Source: Bradyrhizobium sp. (GTDB lineage: Bacteria; Pseudomonadota; Alphaproteobacteria; Rhizobiales; Xanthobacteraceae). Taken from it: a DNA stretch of 64,000 nt. Within the stretch, counting starts at the first letter, position 1. Each line of letters opens with the position of its first letter. The DNA lies in assembly GCF_030697065.1 (NCBI RefSeq), contig NZ_JAUYQU010000228.1, positions 50,009 to 114,008 of the forward strand. The letters run 5' to 3'. This document shows positions 57,346-64,000 of this stretch, piece after piece. Under the pieces are notes generated by a model, which was not told the origin of the DNA, searched no databases, and saw only the letters and a list, made by a program, of their open reading frames with translations. The position numbers and the translations under genes are program-made.

Positions 57346-58731
57346 ATGACCAGAGCCGACGCCATCGCGGGAGCGCGCCAACAGCTTCACTCCGGCGAGT
57401 TCCTTGCCGAACTGGACCGCAGGGTCGGCTATCGCACCGAAAGCCAGAACCCCGGCAGCGGCGATGCCCTGCGCGCCTACCTCGTGGAAGGATTGCAGCC
57501 GGCCTTTGCGCAACTCGAATTTTCCTCGCGGTTGATCGAATCGCCCACCGGCAAGGGCCCTTATCTGGTCGCCGAGTATCAGGAGGACGCCTCGGCACCG
57601 ACCGTGCTGATGTACGGCCATGGCGACGTCGTCGATGGCATGGAAGGCGAATGGCGTGACGATCTCGATCCGTGGCGGACCACCGTGGCGGGCAATCGGG
57701 TCTATGGCCGCGGTACCGCCGACAACAAGGGCCAGCACAGCATCAACCTGTCGGCGCTGTCGGCCGTGCGCGCGGCGCGCGGCGGCAAGCTCGGCTTCAA
57801 TGCCAAATTCATCATCGAGACCGGCGAGGAGATCGGCTCGCCTGACTTGCGCGTTGTATGCGAGGCGTTGCGCGAGGAGTTGAAGGCTGATCTGTTTCTG
57901 GCATCCGACGGGCCGCGGCTGTCGGCCGATCGCCCCACCATCTTCCTCGGCTGTCGCGGCGGCTTGCGGATTCATCTCGACGTCAAGCTGCGCGACGGCG
58001 CGCATCATTCCGGCAATTGGGGCGGCGTGCTGGCCAACGCCGCGACCATCCTGTCGGGCGCGATCGCCTGCCTGGTCGACCACCGGGGACGGATGCAACT
58101 GGATCAGTTGAAGCCCCCGCGAATCTCCAACGCGATTCGCGCGGTGCTGGCCGATGTGAAGGTCGAGCCGACGGCCGATGAGCCCGCACTGTCGGAGGAT
58201 TGGGGCGAGGAGGGATTGTCGGCCGCCGAGCGGCTTTATGCCTGGAACACGCTCGAAGTTCTCGCGATGTCGTCCGGCAACATCGCAAGCCCCGCCAATG
58301 CCATCCCCGGCGAGGCGCATGCGGTGCTGCAGTTGCGTTTCGTCGTCGGCACCCGGATCGACCAGGTCATCGAAGCGGTGCGGGCGCATCTGCACGACAA
58401 CGGGTTCGCGGTGGTCGAGGTGAGCGCGGCCCAGAGCTTTGCCGCGTCACGCACCGATTTCGACAGTCCCTGGGTCGGCTGGGCGGCGGAATCGATCCGG
58501 CAGACCACCGGCAGGGCGCCGGCGATCCTGCCGAATTTCGGCGGGTCGCTGCCCAATGACGTGTTCTCCGAAGGGCTGGGCCTGCCCACGATCTGGATAC
58601 CGCATTCCTATCCGGGCTGTTCCCAGCATGCGCCAAATGAACACATTCTGCTCTCCGTGACCGAAGAGGCGCTGGGCATCATGGCAGGACTGTTCTGGGA
58701 TCTGGGCGAAAGGCCGCCGATTCGCAAATGA
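57346..58731 (+). CDS. M20-family metallopeptidase/deacylase
   Basis: A 461-residue M20 hydrolase with two zinc ions (carboxypeptidase, dipeptidase or N-acyl amino acid deacylase type). Ligands are visible: His92 and Asp94 (MYGHGDVVDG), bridging Asp126 (GRGTADNKGQH), catalytic Glu161 with Glu162 (ETGEEIGS), and a C-terminal His (SYPGCSQHAPNEH). The dimerisation lid lies between about 200 and 340. No signal peptide, so cytosolic. It may act on a substrate imported by the neighbouring TctABC system or produced by the divergent monooxygenase; neither is proven. Confidence 0.9.
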   Translation: MTRADAIAGARQQLHSGEFLAELDRRVGYRTESQNPGSGDALRAYLVEGLQPAFAQLEFSSRLIESPTGKGPYLVAEYQEDASAPTVLMYGHGDVVDGMEGEWRDDLDPWRTTVAGNRVYGRGTADNKGQHSINLSALSAVRAARGGKLGFNAKFIIETGEEIGSPDLRVVCEALREELKADLFLASDGPRLSADRPTIFLGCRGGLRIHLDVKLRDGAHHSGNWGGVLANAATILSGAIACLVDHRGRMQLDQLKPPRISNAIRAVLADVKVEPTADEPALSEDWGEEGLSAAERLYAWNTLEVLAMSSGNIASPANAIPGEAHAVLQLRFVVGTRIDQVIEAVRAHLHDNGFAVVEVSAAQSFAASRTDFDSPWVGWAAESIRQTTGRAPAILPNFGGSLPNDVFSEGLGLPTIWIPHSYPGCSQHAPNEHILLSVTEEALGIMAGLFWDLGERPPIRK

Positions 58732-58774
58732 GTTCCGATTGACTTTGCCGGCGCCGCTGAACAACGGTACTGCG

Positions 58775-59032
58775 ATGAACAGGATATCAGACTCCCAGAC
58801 TCGGCTGAAGGCGACGTTCCGGGTCAAGCTGAACGGCAAGACCGTCGCGATCGAGACCGTCGGGCAGGCTTACGACTTTATCAACAGCCTCAACTCGGTC
58901 GAGTGGATGGAATTCAAGTCGCTCCACAGCGCTGCAAAGGCCGCGCTCGAGGCCGCGGCCGAAGACGGCATGCTGATCGTGCAGGCGACCCACGCCCTTC
59001 GCGCTCTGTTTGCCCGCGCCAAATTACTCTGA
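58775..59032 (+). CDS. DUF982-like small protein
   Basis: An 85-residue protein resembling DUF982: FRVKLNGKTVAIETVGQAYD at the start, SLHSAAKAALEAAAEDG in the middle and a final helix with HALRALFARAKLL. No signal or membrane segment. The ATG at 58775 is chosen because the codons before it look like leader. It follows the M20 gene by 43 bases and converges with tctA. Function unknown; related to the one at 12601-12837 only in general pattern. Confidence 0.65.
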   Translation: MNRISDSQTRLKATFRVKLNGKTVAIETVGQAYDFINSLNSVEWMEFKSLHSAAKAALEAAAEDGMLIVQATHALRALFARAKLL

Positions 59033-59054
59033 AACATCAGAGACTGTTTTGCAG

Positions 59055-60563
59055 CTAGGCGCCTTCCTCCAGCGCCACAAGCTCGCGCTTCTTGCGGAAC
59101 GACGGCAGCAGCGGACCGACGAGAAGGACGACCGCGATCGCCAGGCACACCGCCGAGATCGGGCGCTCCACGAAGGTCCAGAGATCGCCCTGCGACAGGA
59201 TCAGCGATTTGCGCAGATTGTTCTCCATCATCGGCCCCAGCACGAAGGCCAGCACCAGGGGCGCGGGCTCGTAACCGATCTTGCGCATGAAATAGCCGAT
59301 CACGCCGAAGGCGATCATGACATAGACATCGAATACATTGTTGCTGGAACAATAGACGCCGATGATGGTGAACAGGATGATCAGCGGAAACAGGATGTTG
59401 TAGGGTAACTTCAGCAGCTGAACCCACATCCCGATCAACGGCAGATTCAGCACCAGCAGCATTACGTTGCCGATATACATGCTGGCGACGATGCCCCAGA
59501 ACAGGCCGGGGTTCTGCGTGATCATCAGCGGGCCGGGCTGCACCCCGTGGACAATGAAGGCGCCGAGCAGCAGCGCCATCACCACGTTCGGGGGAATACC
59601 GAGCGTCATTAGCGGAATGAAGGCGCCGCCGGCGGCGGCATTGTTGGCGGATTCCGGCCCCGCGACGCCCTCGATCGCGCCGTTGCCGAACCGCTCCGGC
59701 GTTTTCGACAGACGCTTCTCCAGCGCATAGGACGCAAACGAGGAGATCACCGAGCCGCCGCCCGGCAGAATCCCCAGGAAGAATCCAAGGATGGTGCCGC
59801 GCCCGATCGGCCCGGCGCTGGCCTTCCAGTCTGCCTTGTTCGGCAGCAGGTGGGTGATCTTGGCGTTGATGACGTCGCGCTTGATCAGCTTCTCGGTATT
59901 GATGAGGACCTCCGCGACGCCGAACAGGCCCATCACCACGGGCACCAGGCCAATGCCGTCGATTAGTTCGAGGCGGCCGAAGGTCAGCCGCGGCATCGCG
60001 GTGATGCTGTCCAGCCCGATCAGGCCGAGCACGATGCCGATGCAGGCCATCAGCAGCGCCTTCGCCATCGAGCCCTGGGTGAGGAAGGTCAGGACCACCA
60101 GTCCCAGAACCATCAGGCTGAAATATTCCGCCGGCCCGAACGCGATCGCGACGCTGGCGAGCCCCGGCGCCACCAGCATCAGCGCGATCAGCGCGAACGT
60201 ACCGGCAATGAAGGAGCCCAGCGCCGAGATGCCGAGCGCCGGCCCGGCGCGGCCCTGCTTCGCCATCTGATGGCCGTCGATGCAGGTCACGACCGAAGCG
60301 GCTTCGCCGGGGATGTTGACCAGGATCGAGGTGGTCGAGCCGCCATACATCGAGCCGTAATAGATGCCGGCCATCATGATGATGCCGGACTCAGGTGTTC
60401 CCGACAGCGTGATCGGCAGCAGCAGCGACATCGCCGAAATCGGGCCGATACCGGGCAGCACGCCTACCAGGGTGCCGATGAAGACCCCGATGAAGCAGTA
60501 GAGCAGGTTGACCGGCATCAGCGCGACGCCGAAGCCCTGCCCGACATTGAGAAGAGTTTCCAT
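59055..60563 (-). CDS. tctA: Tripartite tricarboxylate transporter, large permease TctA (second system)
   Basis: A 502-residue TctA permease. Family signatures GVLPGIGPISAMSLLLPIT near the N-terminus and GILPGGGSVISSFASYALEKR in the second half are present, as is the MYGGSTTSILVNIPGEAAS segment. About 11-12 membrane helices. The ATG at 60563 is preferred to a TTG two codons earlier. Last gene of tctC-tctB-tctA, 13 bases after tctB. It is clearly a different paralogue from the one at 37841-39349. Confidence 0.94.
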   Translation of the reverse strand: METLLNVGQGFGVALMPVNLLYCFIGVFIGTLVGVLPGIGPISAMSLLLPITLSGTPESGIIMMAGIYYGSMYGGSTTSILVNIPGEAASVVTCIDGHQMAKQGRAGPALGISALGSFIAGTFALIALMLVAPGLASVAIAFGPAEYFSLMVLGLVVLTFLTQGSMAKALLMACIGIVLGLIGLDSITAMPRLTFGRLELIDGIGLVPVVMGLFGVAEVLINTEKLIKRDVINAKITHLLPNKADWKASAGPIGRGTILGFFLGILPGGGSVISSFASYALEKRLSKTPERFGNGAIEGVAGPESANNAAAGGAFIPLMTLGIPPNVVMALLLGAFIVHGVQPGPLMITQNPGLFWGIVASMYIGNVMLLVLNLPLIGMWVQLLKLPYNILFPLIILFTIIGVYCSSNNVFDVYVMIAFGVIGYFMRKIGYEPAPLVLAFVLGPMMENNLRKSLILSQGDLWTFVERPISAVCLAIAVVLLVGPLLPSFRKKRELVALEEGA

Positions 60564-60576
60564 GTTCAAGATCCAG

Positions 60577-61062
60577 TCAGCCGATTCCGAAGATGCCCGA
60601 GGGCAACTGGATCAGCAGCATGCGCTTCAGGACCCACCACACGCCGAGCGGCGCAAGCAGGGCGATCGGAATGGCCAGCGTCCAGCGCACCGGATCGACC
60701 AGGCGAAGCAGCAGCAACATCAGCGGTATCGTGGAGAGCAGAAATCCGAGCCGGTCGAGCGCCAGGGAAAACGCGATGAGAGCCGCGATGACCAGCAGCG
60801 GCTTGGTCCAGCGCGCGTCTTTCCAGCGCGAGCCGAAGGTCGGGCCGCCCTCGGTCACGGCCGCCACGATGATGGTGGCAGCAAGCACGCACATCAGCAG
60901 GCCGGTGTAGAACAGTACGTAACCGGAGCCGGGGTCGTTGATGGCGCCGAGCTTGAGCCTGAGGCCCGACCATACGACGAAGACGCCGAGCGCAAGGCCG
61001 ATCAACCCGCCCCATAGTTCGGAATTGTTGAGGCGGAGCTTTACGTTGGATTCATCGCTCAT
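60577..61062 (-). CDS. tctB: Tripartite tricarboxylate transporter, small permease TctB (second system)
   Basis: A 161-residue protein with four hydrophobic helices (about 16-33, 49-72, 90-121, 125-150), length and pattern of TctB. GAGAGA precedes the ATG. It lies 13 bases before tctA and 173 bases after tctC, with a palindromic repeat in the latter gap. It forms the membrane complex with the adjacent TctA. Confidence 0.86.
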   Translation of the reverse strand: MSDESNVKLRLNNSELWGGLIGLALGVFVVWSGLRLKLGAINDPGSGYVLFYTGLLMCVLAATIIVAAVTEGGPTFGSRWKDARWTKPLLVIAALIAFSLALDRLGFLLSTIPLMLLLLRLVDPVRWTLAIPIALLAPLGVWWVLKRMLLIQLPSGIFGIG

Positions 61063-61174
61063 CGATTTTCTCTCGGGCGTTCCCCGAACGCAGTACTACG
61101 GAAGTAGTGCGCTTGAAAGCGCCTTCGAGCGCCATGCCGGTGCGCTGCAGGCAGGGGTTTGCAGAGCAAGTCAA

Positions 61175-61224
61175 GTCCCGGCTTTGCGGTGCAGCGCCGA
61201 AGAAGCGCCGCACCGCGTCCGGGA
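61175..61224. repeat. Palindromic repeat/hairpin between tctC and tctB
   Basis: Nested inverted repeats: TCCCGG/CCGGGA outside, GCGGTGC/GCACCGC and GCGC/GCGC inside, around loop CGAAGAA. It looks like the Bradyrhizobium GTCCCGGCT...GTCCGGG repeat. Lying just after the binding-protein gene it probably stabilises the tctC mRNA or lowers tctBA expression. Confidence 0.75.
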
Positions 61225-61235
61225 AACTATGGCGC

Positions 61236-62204
61236 TTAGTTCTTCTTCTTCAGACCGAGCGACTCGATCACCTTGAGTTCGGAGTTGGTGACCTCGGTGA
61301 CGAACTTCTTGTAGTCCTCGGTGTTCTTGTAGTTCGGGACCATGTCGAACTTGGCCAGCGTCGCGATCACCGCGGGATCGTCGAGCGCCTTCTTGAAGGC
61401 GTCATGCAGCTTGGCGATGATTTTCGGATCCATGCCCTTGGGTCCGGCGATGCCGAACGGCGAATCGTAGACCATGGGATAGCCGAGTTCCTTGAGCGTG
61501 GGCACATCGGGGAAATTCGGCGACCGCGCCGAGGTCCACACCATCAGCAGCCGCAACTTGCCGGCGTCGACCAGCGGGCGCCAGCCGGTGGAATCGGCCT
61601 GCAGCATGGTGTGCTGGCCGAGTACGGCGGCATTGGTTTCGGCGCCGCCCTTGAACGGGACCTGCGTCAGCTTGATGCCGGCCAGCGCGGAGATCTGTTC
61701 CATGCCGATATGCAAGGAGGTTCCGGCCCCCGGCGTGGCGTAAGTCACCTTGCCCGGATTGGTTTTGGCGTAGTCGACCACATCCTTCCAGGTCTTGAAC
61801 TGGGACTCGGCGCTGGTGGTGACGCCGAAGGTGTAGCCGGTGAGATGAACGATGTAGCTGAAGTCCTTGGCGGGATCCCATGGGGTCTCCTGCATCAGGG
61901 GCAGACGAAATACCGTGATCGGAATCTGCGCGATGGTGTAGCCGTCGGGTTTGGCGGTAGCCGCCATGGTGGCGGGGCCGACCGTGCCACCGCCGCCGGC
62001 CTTGTTGTCGATCGTGATCGGCTGGCCGAGAATTTTCGACGCGCTCTCGGCCATCGCCCGCATTGAAATGTCGGTCGAGCCGCCCGCAGGCCAGGGCACG
62101 ATCAGGGTGATCGGCTTGGTGGGATACTCCTGCGCCCCGGCGCCGGCCGACATGAGCATGCCGACCGCAGCAAAAGCGATCATCAAACGGTTGCGTTGGA
62201 ACAT
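61236..62204 (-). CDS. tctC: Tripartite tricarboxylate transporter substrate-binding protein TctC (second system)
   Basis: A 322-residue Bug-family periplasmic binding protein. The signal peptide ends at about GAGA/QEYPTKP. Family marks are PITLIVPWPAGGSTDISMRA at the start of the mature protein and VPFKGGAETNAAVLGQHT in the middle. GGGAGAAAAC precedes the ATG. First gene of the second tctCBA unit. The ligand cannot be read from the sequence; nearby M20 hydrolase and monooxygenase genes suggest an organic acid or acylated amino acid. Confidence 0.93.
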   Translation of the reverse strand: MFQRNRLMIAFAAVGMLMSAGAGAQEYPTKPITLIVPWPAGGSTDISMRAMAESASKILGQPITIDNKAGGGGTVGPATMAATAKPDGYTIAQIPITVFRLPLMQETPWDPAKDFSYIVHLTGYTFGVTTSAESQFKTWKDVVDYAKTNPGKVTYATPGAGTSLHIGMEQISALAGIKLTQVPFKGGAETNAAVLGQHTMLQADSTGWRPLVDAGKLRLLMVWTSARSPNFPDVPTLKELGYPMVYDSPFGIAGPKGMDPKIIAKLHDAFKKALDDPAVIATLAKFDMVPNYKNTEDYKKFVTEVTNSELKVIESLGLKKKN

Positions 62205-62310
62205 TCAGTTTTCTCCCTGGCGGTCCCGCTCACGACGAGGCCGGCTTGTTCTGGTTTACTCGGATACAATCTTCCCCGAAAACGACGGGGATGAAAAGCA
62301 CGTAAATCGC

Positions 62311-62323
62311 TGTAACGGTTACA
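62311..62323. promoter_or_regulatory. 13-bp perfect palindrome upstream of the second tctCBA
   Basis: TGTAAC-G-GTTACA, 107 bases before tctC and about 200 before the divergent gene. It is in an AT-richer part of the divergent promoter region. Candidate operator. Confidence 0.5.
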
Positions 62324-62530
62324 TTTCGTCGGGAATCGACGCGTGCGACAATAAGCCTGCCGCAAGCCTGCCGTGCCATGGAAATAAGCGCCGGCCGCGG
62401 TGCCGCAGAGGTCCCCCAAACGGCCCATTGCGATGGCCAGACGTTCGGGTCATAGATATGGGGACATGAAGCGCCTGTTCCGTTCATATTGCCAATGTCG
62501 GCATTGCAGGAAAACGCCTGCTTGAAGCGC

Positions 62531-62947
62531 ATGACGCCATCCCCGATCTCCTCCGCCGCCGCCGTGATCGAGGCGTTCGCCGGAATTCCCGGGCTGCTCG
62601 AGCAAGCGCCTGCACTGGTTGCGCGCGGCCGGGCGCTCGACTGTGAGTGCCTGCTGGGTCCCCTCGACCATCCATTTCATGTTTCGATCCGCAGCGGCAG
62701 GATCGTCGACCTGACGCCGGCGCCGGTCCTGATGCGGTCCTGGCGTTTCTCCTATCGCGCGACGTCCGCGGCCTGGTCTGCCTATTGGGAGCCCGCGCCG
62801 CGGCCGGGCTGGCACGATCTGCTGGCCCTGACCAAGCGCGAAGAGGCCCGCCTGGAGGGCGACCTGCATCCGTTCATGACGCACCTCCAGTACTTCAAGG
62901 ATTTGCTGGCGCTGCCGCGGCGGCATGCTTCGTCGGTGCCGACATGA
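62531..62947 (+). CDS. Conserved hypothetical protein
   Basis: A 138-residue soluble protein with the visible segments HPFHVSIRSGRIVDLTPAP and a tryptophan-rich middle (WRFSYRATSAAWSAYWEP), ending with HLQYFKDLLALPR. The general pattern, a small alpha/beta protein with a hydrophobic cavity, recalls sterol-carrier-like domains, but I cannot assign a family. The ATG at 62531 is preferred; an ATG at 62495 is possible. Its stop overlaps the start of the hydrolase gene (ATGA), so the two are coupled and probably act on the same substrate. Confidence 0.7.
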   Translation: MTPSPISSAAAVIEAFAGIPGLLEQAPALVARGRALDCECLLGPLDHPFHVSIRSGRIVDLTPAPVLMRSWRFSYRATSAAWSAYWEPAPRPGWHDLLALTKREEARLEGDLHPFMTHLQYFKDLLALPRRHASSVPT

Positions 62948-63825
62948 CCGGCCATATCGAGCCGATGGTCGGTCGCTATGTCCATGTCGCAATCGACGGC
63001 GAGATGCATCGCATCTATTTCGAGGAGAACGGCGACGGCATTCCGCTGGTGTGCCTGCATACGGCGGGCTCCGATGGGCGGCAGTGGCGGCATCTGCTCG
63101 CCGACGAGGAGTTCTCGAGGAAATTCCGTATCATTGCGTTCGATATGCCCTGGCACGGCAAATCCAATCCGCCTGCCGGCTGGACCGGCGAGGAATACCG
63201 GCTGACGACCGCCGGCTACACCGCCACGATCCGTGCCTTCTGCCGTGCGCTGGGGCTGGAAAAGCCGGTGGTCATGGGCTGCTCGATCGGCGGCCGCATC
63301 GTCCTCAACCTGGCGATCGACCATGCGTCGGAGTTTCGCGCCCTGATCGGACTGGAAGCCGCCGATTTCCAGGCGCCGTGGTACGACACCTCCTGGCTGC
63401 ATCGTCCGGACGTTCACGGCGGCGAGGTCTGCGCCGCGCTGGTGTCGGGCCTGATTGCGCCGCAAAGCCCTGAGGCCTCGCGCCGCGAGACCCTGTGGGC
63501 CTACATGCAGGGCGGACCGGGCATCTTCAAGGGCGATCTTTATTTCTATCGGGTCGACGGCGACCTGCGCGGCCGGGTGGGAAAGATCGATACCGGCATA
63601 TGCCCGCTCTATCTGCTGACCGGGGAGTATGATTTCTCCTGCAGCCCCGAAGACACCAGGCGAACCGCCGCCGCGATCGACGGCGCCAGCGTCACCATCA
63701 TGGAACAACTCGGTCATTTTCCGATGAGCGAGAACCCCGGGCAATTTCGCCGCTATATTGCGCCGGTCCTGAGCGAAATCCTCGAGCACTCGACGATATC
63801 AACCAAGCAAGGAGCACACGTATGA
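62944..63825 (+). CDS. Alpha/beta-hydrolase fold protein
   Basis: A 293-residue alpha/beta hydrolase. The oxyanion region is CLHTAGSDGRQW, the nucleophile Ser114 lies in MGCSIGGRIVLN (G-x-S-x-G), the acid is probably the Asp of TGEYDFSCSPE and the base the His in EQLGHFPMSENP. No signal peptide. It is coupled by 4-base overlaps to the genes on both sides. Likely an esterase or C-C/amide hydrolase of a catabolic operon; the substrate is unknown. Confidence 0.88.
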   Translation: MTGHIEPMVGRYVHVAIDGEMHRIYFEENGDGIPLVCLHTAGSDGRQWRHLLADEEFSRKFRIIAFDMPWHGKSNPPAGWTGEEYRLTTAGYTATIRAFCRALGLEKPVVMGCSIGGRIVLNLAIDHASEFRALIGLEAADFQAPWYDTSWLHRPDVHGGEVCAALVSGLIAPQSPEASRRETLWAYMQGGPGIFKGDLYFYRVDGDLRGRVGKIDTGICPLYLLTGEYDFSCSPEDTRRTAAAIDGASVTIMEQLGHFPMSENPGQFRRYIAPVLSEILEHSTISTKQGAHV

Positions 63826-64000
63826 AACACAATGCTATGATAGGCTACACGCTTGCCGCCGCGCTATGCGCGGGACCGGCGATGGCGCAGGAACTCACCG
63901 GGACGCTGAAGAAAATCAAGGAAACCGGCGCCATCACCCTCGGCTTCCGCGACTCGTCGGTTCCGTTCTCCTACCTCGACGACAGCCAGAAGCCGGTCGG
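63822..64000 (+). CDS. ABC transporter substrate-binding protein, amino-acid type (partial)
   Basis: The first 59 codons of a gene cut by the window end. A signal peptide (about 1-22, ending AMA/QELTGTL) is followed by LKKIKETGAITLGFRDSSVP and FSYLDDSQKPVG, the typical start of family 3 periplasmic binding proteins for glutamate/aspartate and related amino acids (GltI-like). The ATG overlaps the hydrolase stop by 4 bases and has AAGGAG upstream. The transporter permease genes would lie beyond the window. Confidence 0.88.
   Translation, partial: MKHNAMIGYTLAAALCAGPAMAQELTGTLKKIKETGAITLGFRDSSVPFSYLDDSQKPV

Noticed and set aside
62489..62530. Earlier starts (TTG 62489, ATG 62495) for the hypothetical gene before the hydrolase
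   Set aside because: No ribosome-binding site at the TTG, and the added residues look like leader; ATG 62531 kept, with ATG 62495 still possible.

Overview
The window is GC-rich alphaproteobacterial chromosome, most likely Bradyrhizobium or a very close relative (Nitrobacteraceae). Pointers are the tandem Bradyrhizobium-type outer-membrane porins, two DUF982-like small proteins, the order feuPQ - cycHJKL (ccmIEFH) - degP - response regulator/kinase - glnE - PleC-like kinase known from rhizobia, two tripartite tricarboxylate transporters (TctABC), and at least eight families of short palindromic intergenic repeats of the kind that litter Bradyrhizobium genomes. No rRNA, tRNA, CRISPR array, prophage or intact insertion sequence was seen.

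Layout. 0.1-13.9 kb: a class A penicillin-binding protein with DUF1214/DUF1254 membrane proteins, a YcgN-type cysteine-cluster protein, an MFS drug exporter, a ThDP enzyme, two near-identical porins in tandem, a solitary Flp pilin, a 54-residue protein read directly from the sequence, and a Ku DNA-end-binding protein. 14.1-33.0 kb: a conserved housekeeping block: two-component pair FeuPQ, two unknown genes, the cytochrome c maturation operon ccmIEFH, DegP, a second two-component pair translationally coupled to glnE, and a PAS-containing PleC/DivJ-like kinase read towards glnE. The kinase upstream region holds seven GANTC sites and a one-mismatch CtrA box. 33.2-37.7 kb: a CDF metal exporter with three C-terminal-domain-like repeats, a quinone-oxidoreductase-like MDR protein, a nitronate-monooxygenase-like flavoprotein and a CBS-pair protein.

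37.2-47.9 kb is the most interesting part: an oxalate-catabolism locus. On the minus strand an FCD-type GntR regulator, oxalyl-CoA decarboxylase (oxc) and formyl-CoA:oxalate CoA-transferase (frc) form one unit ending in a clear intrinsic terminator. Next to it lie a TctCBA transporter and the CBS protein gene; divergent from gntR is an ADP-forming acyl-CoA synthetase. Five copies of a 17-bp palindrome, TGGYAT-N5-ATRCCA, occur only in the intergenic regions of this locus. In four cases a perfect TTGACA lies close by, and in three of these the palindrome falls between or over the promoter boxes. I infer that they are operators of the GntR protein, tying the transporter, the CBS protein, the CoA ligase and oxc/frc into one regulon.

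48-64 kb is accessory: a VapC/Phd-type toxin-antitoxin pair with 9-bp iterated operators, a roughly 550-bp multicopy-looking intergenic element, an SDR, an Old Yellow Enzyme whose 3' end was duplicated downstream together with a palindromic repeat, a second MFS exporter, a benzoylformate-decarboxylase-like ThDP enzyme, a DszA/NtaA-type flavin monooxygenase, an M20 peptidase, a second TctCBA transporter, and the start of an operon with an alpha/beta hydrolase and an amino-acid-type ABC binding protein cut by the window end. Perfect palindromes lie upstream of several of these units and are candidate operators.
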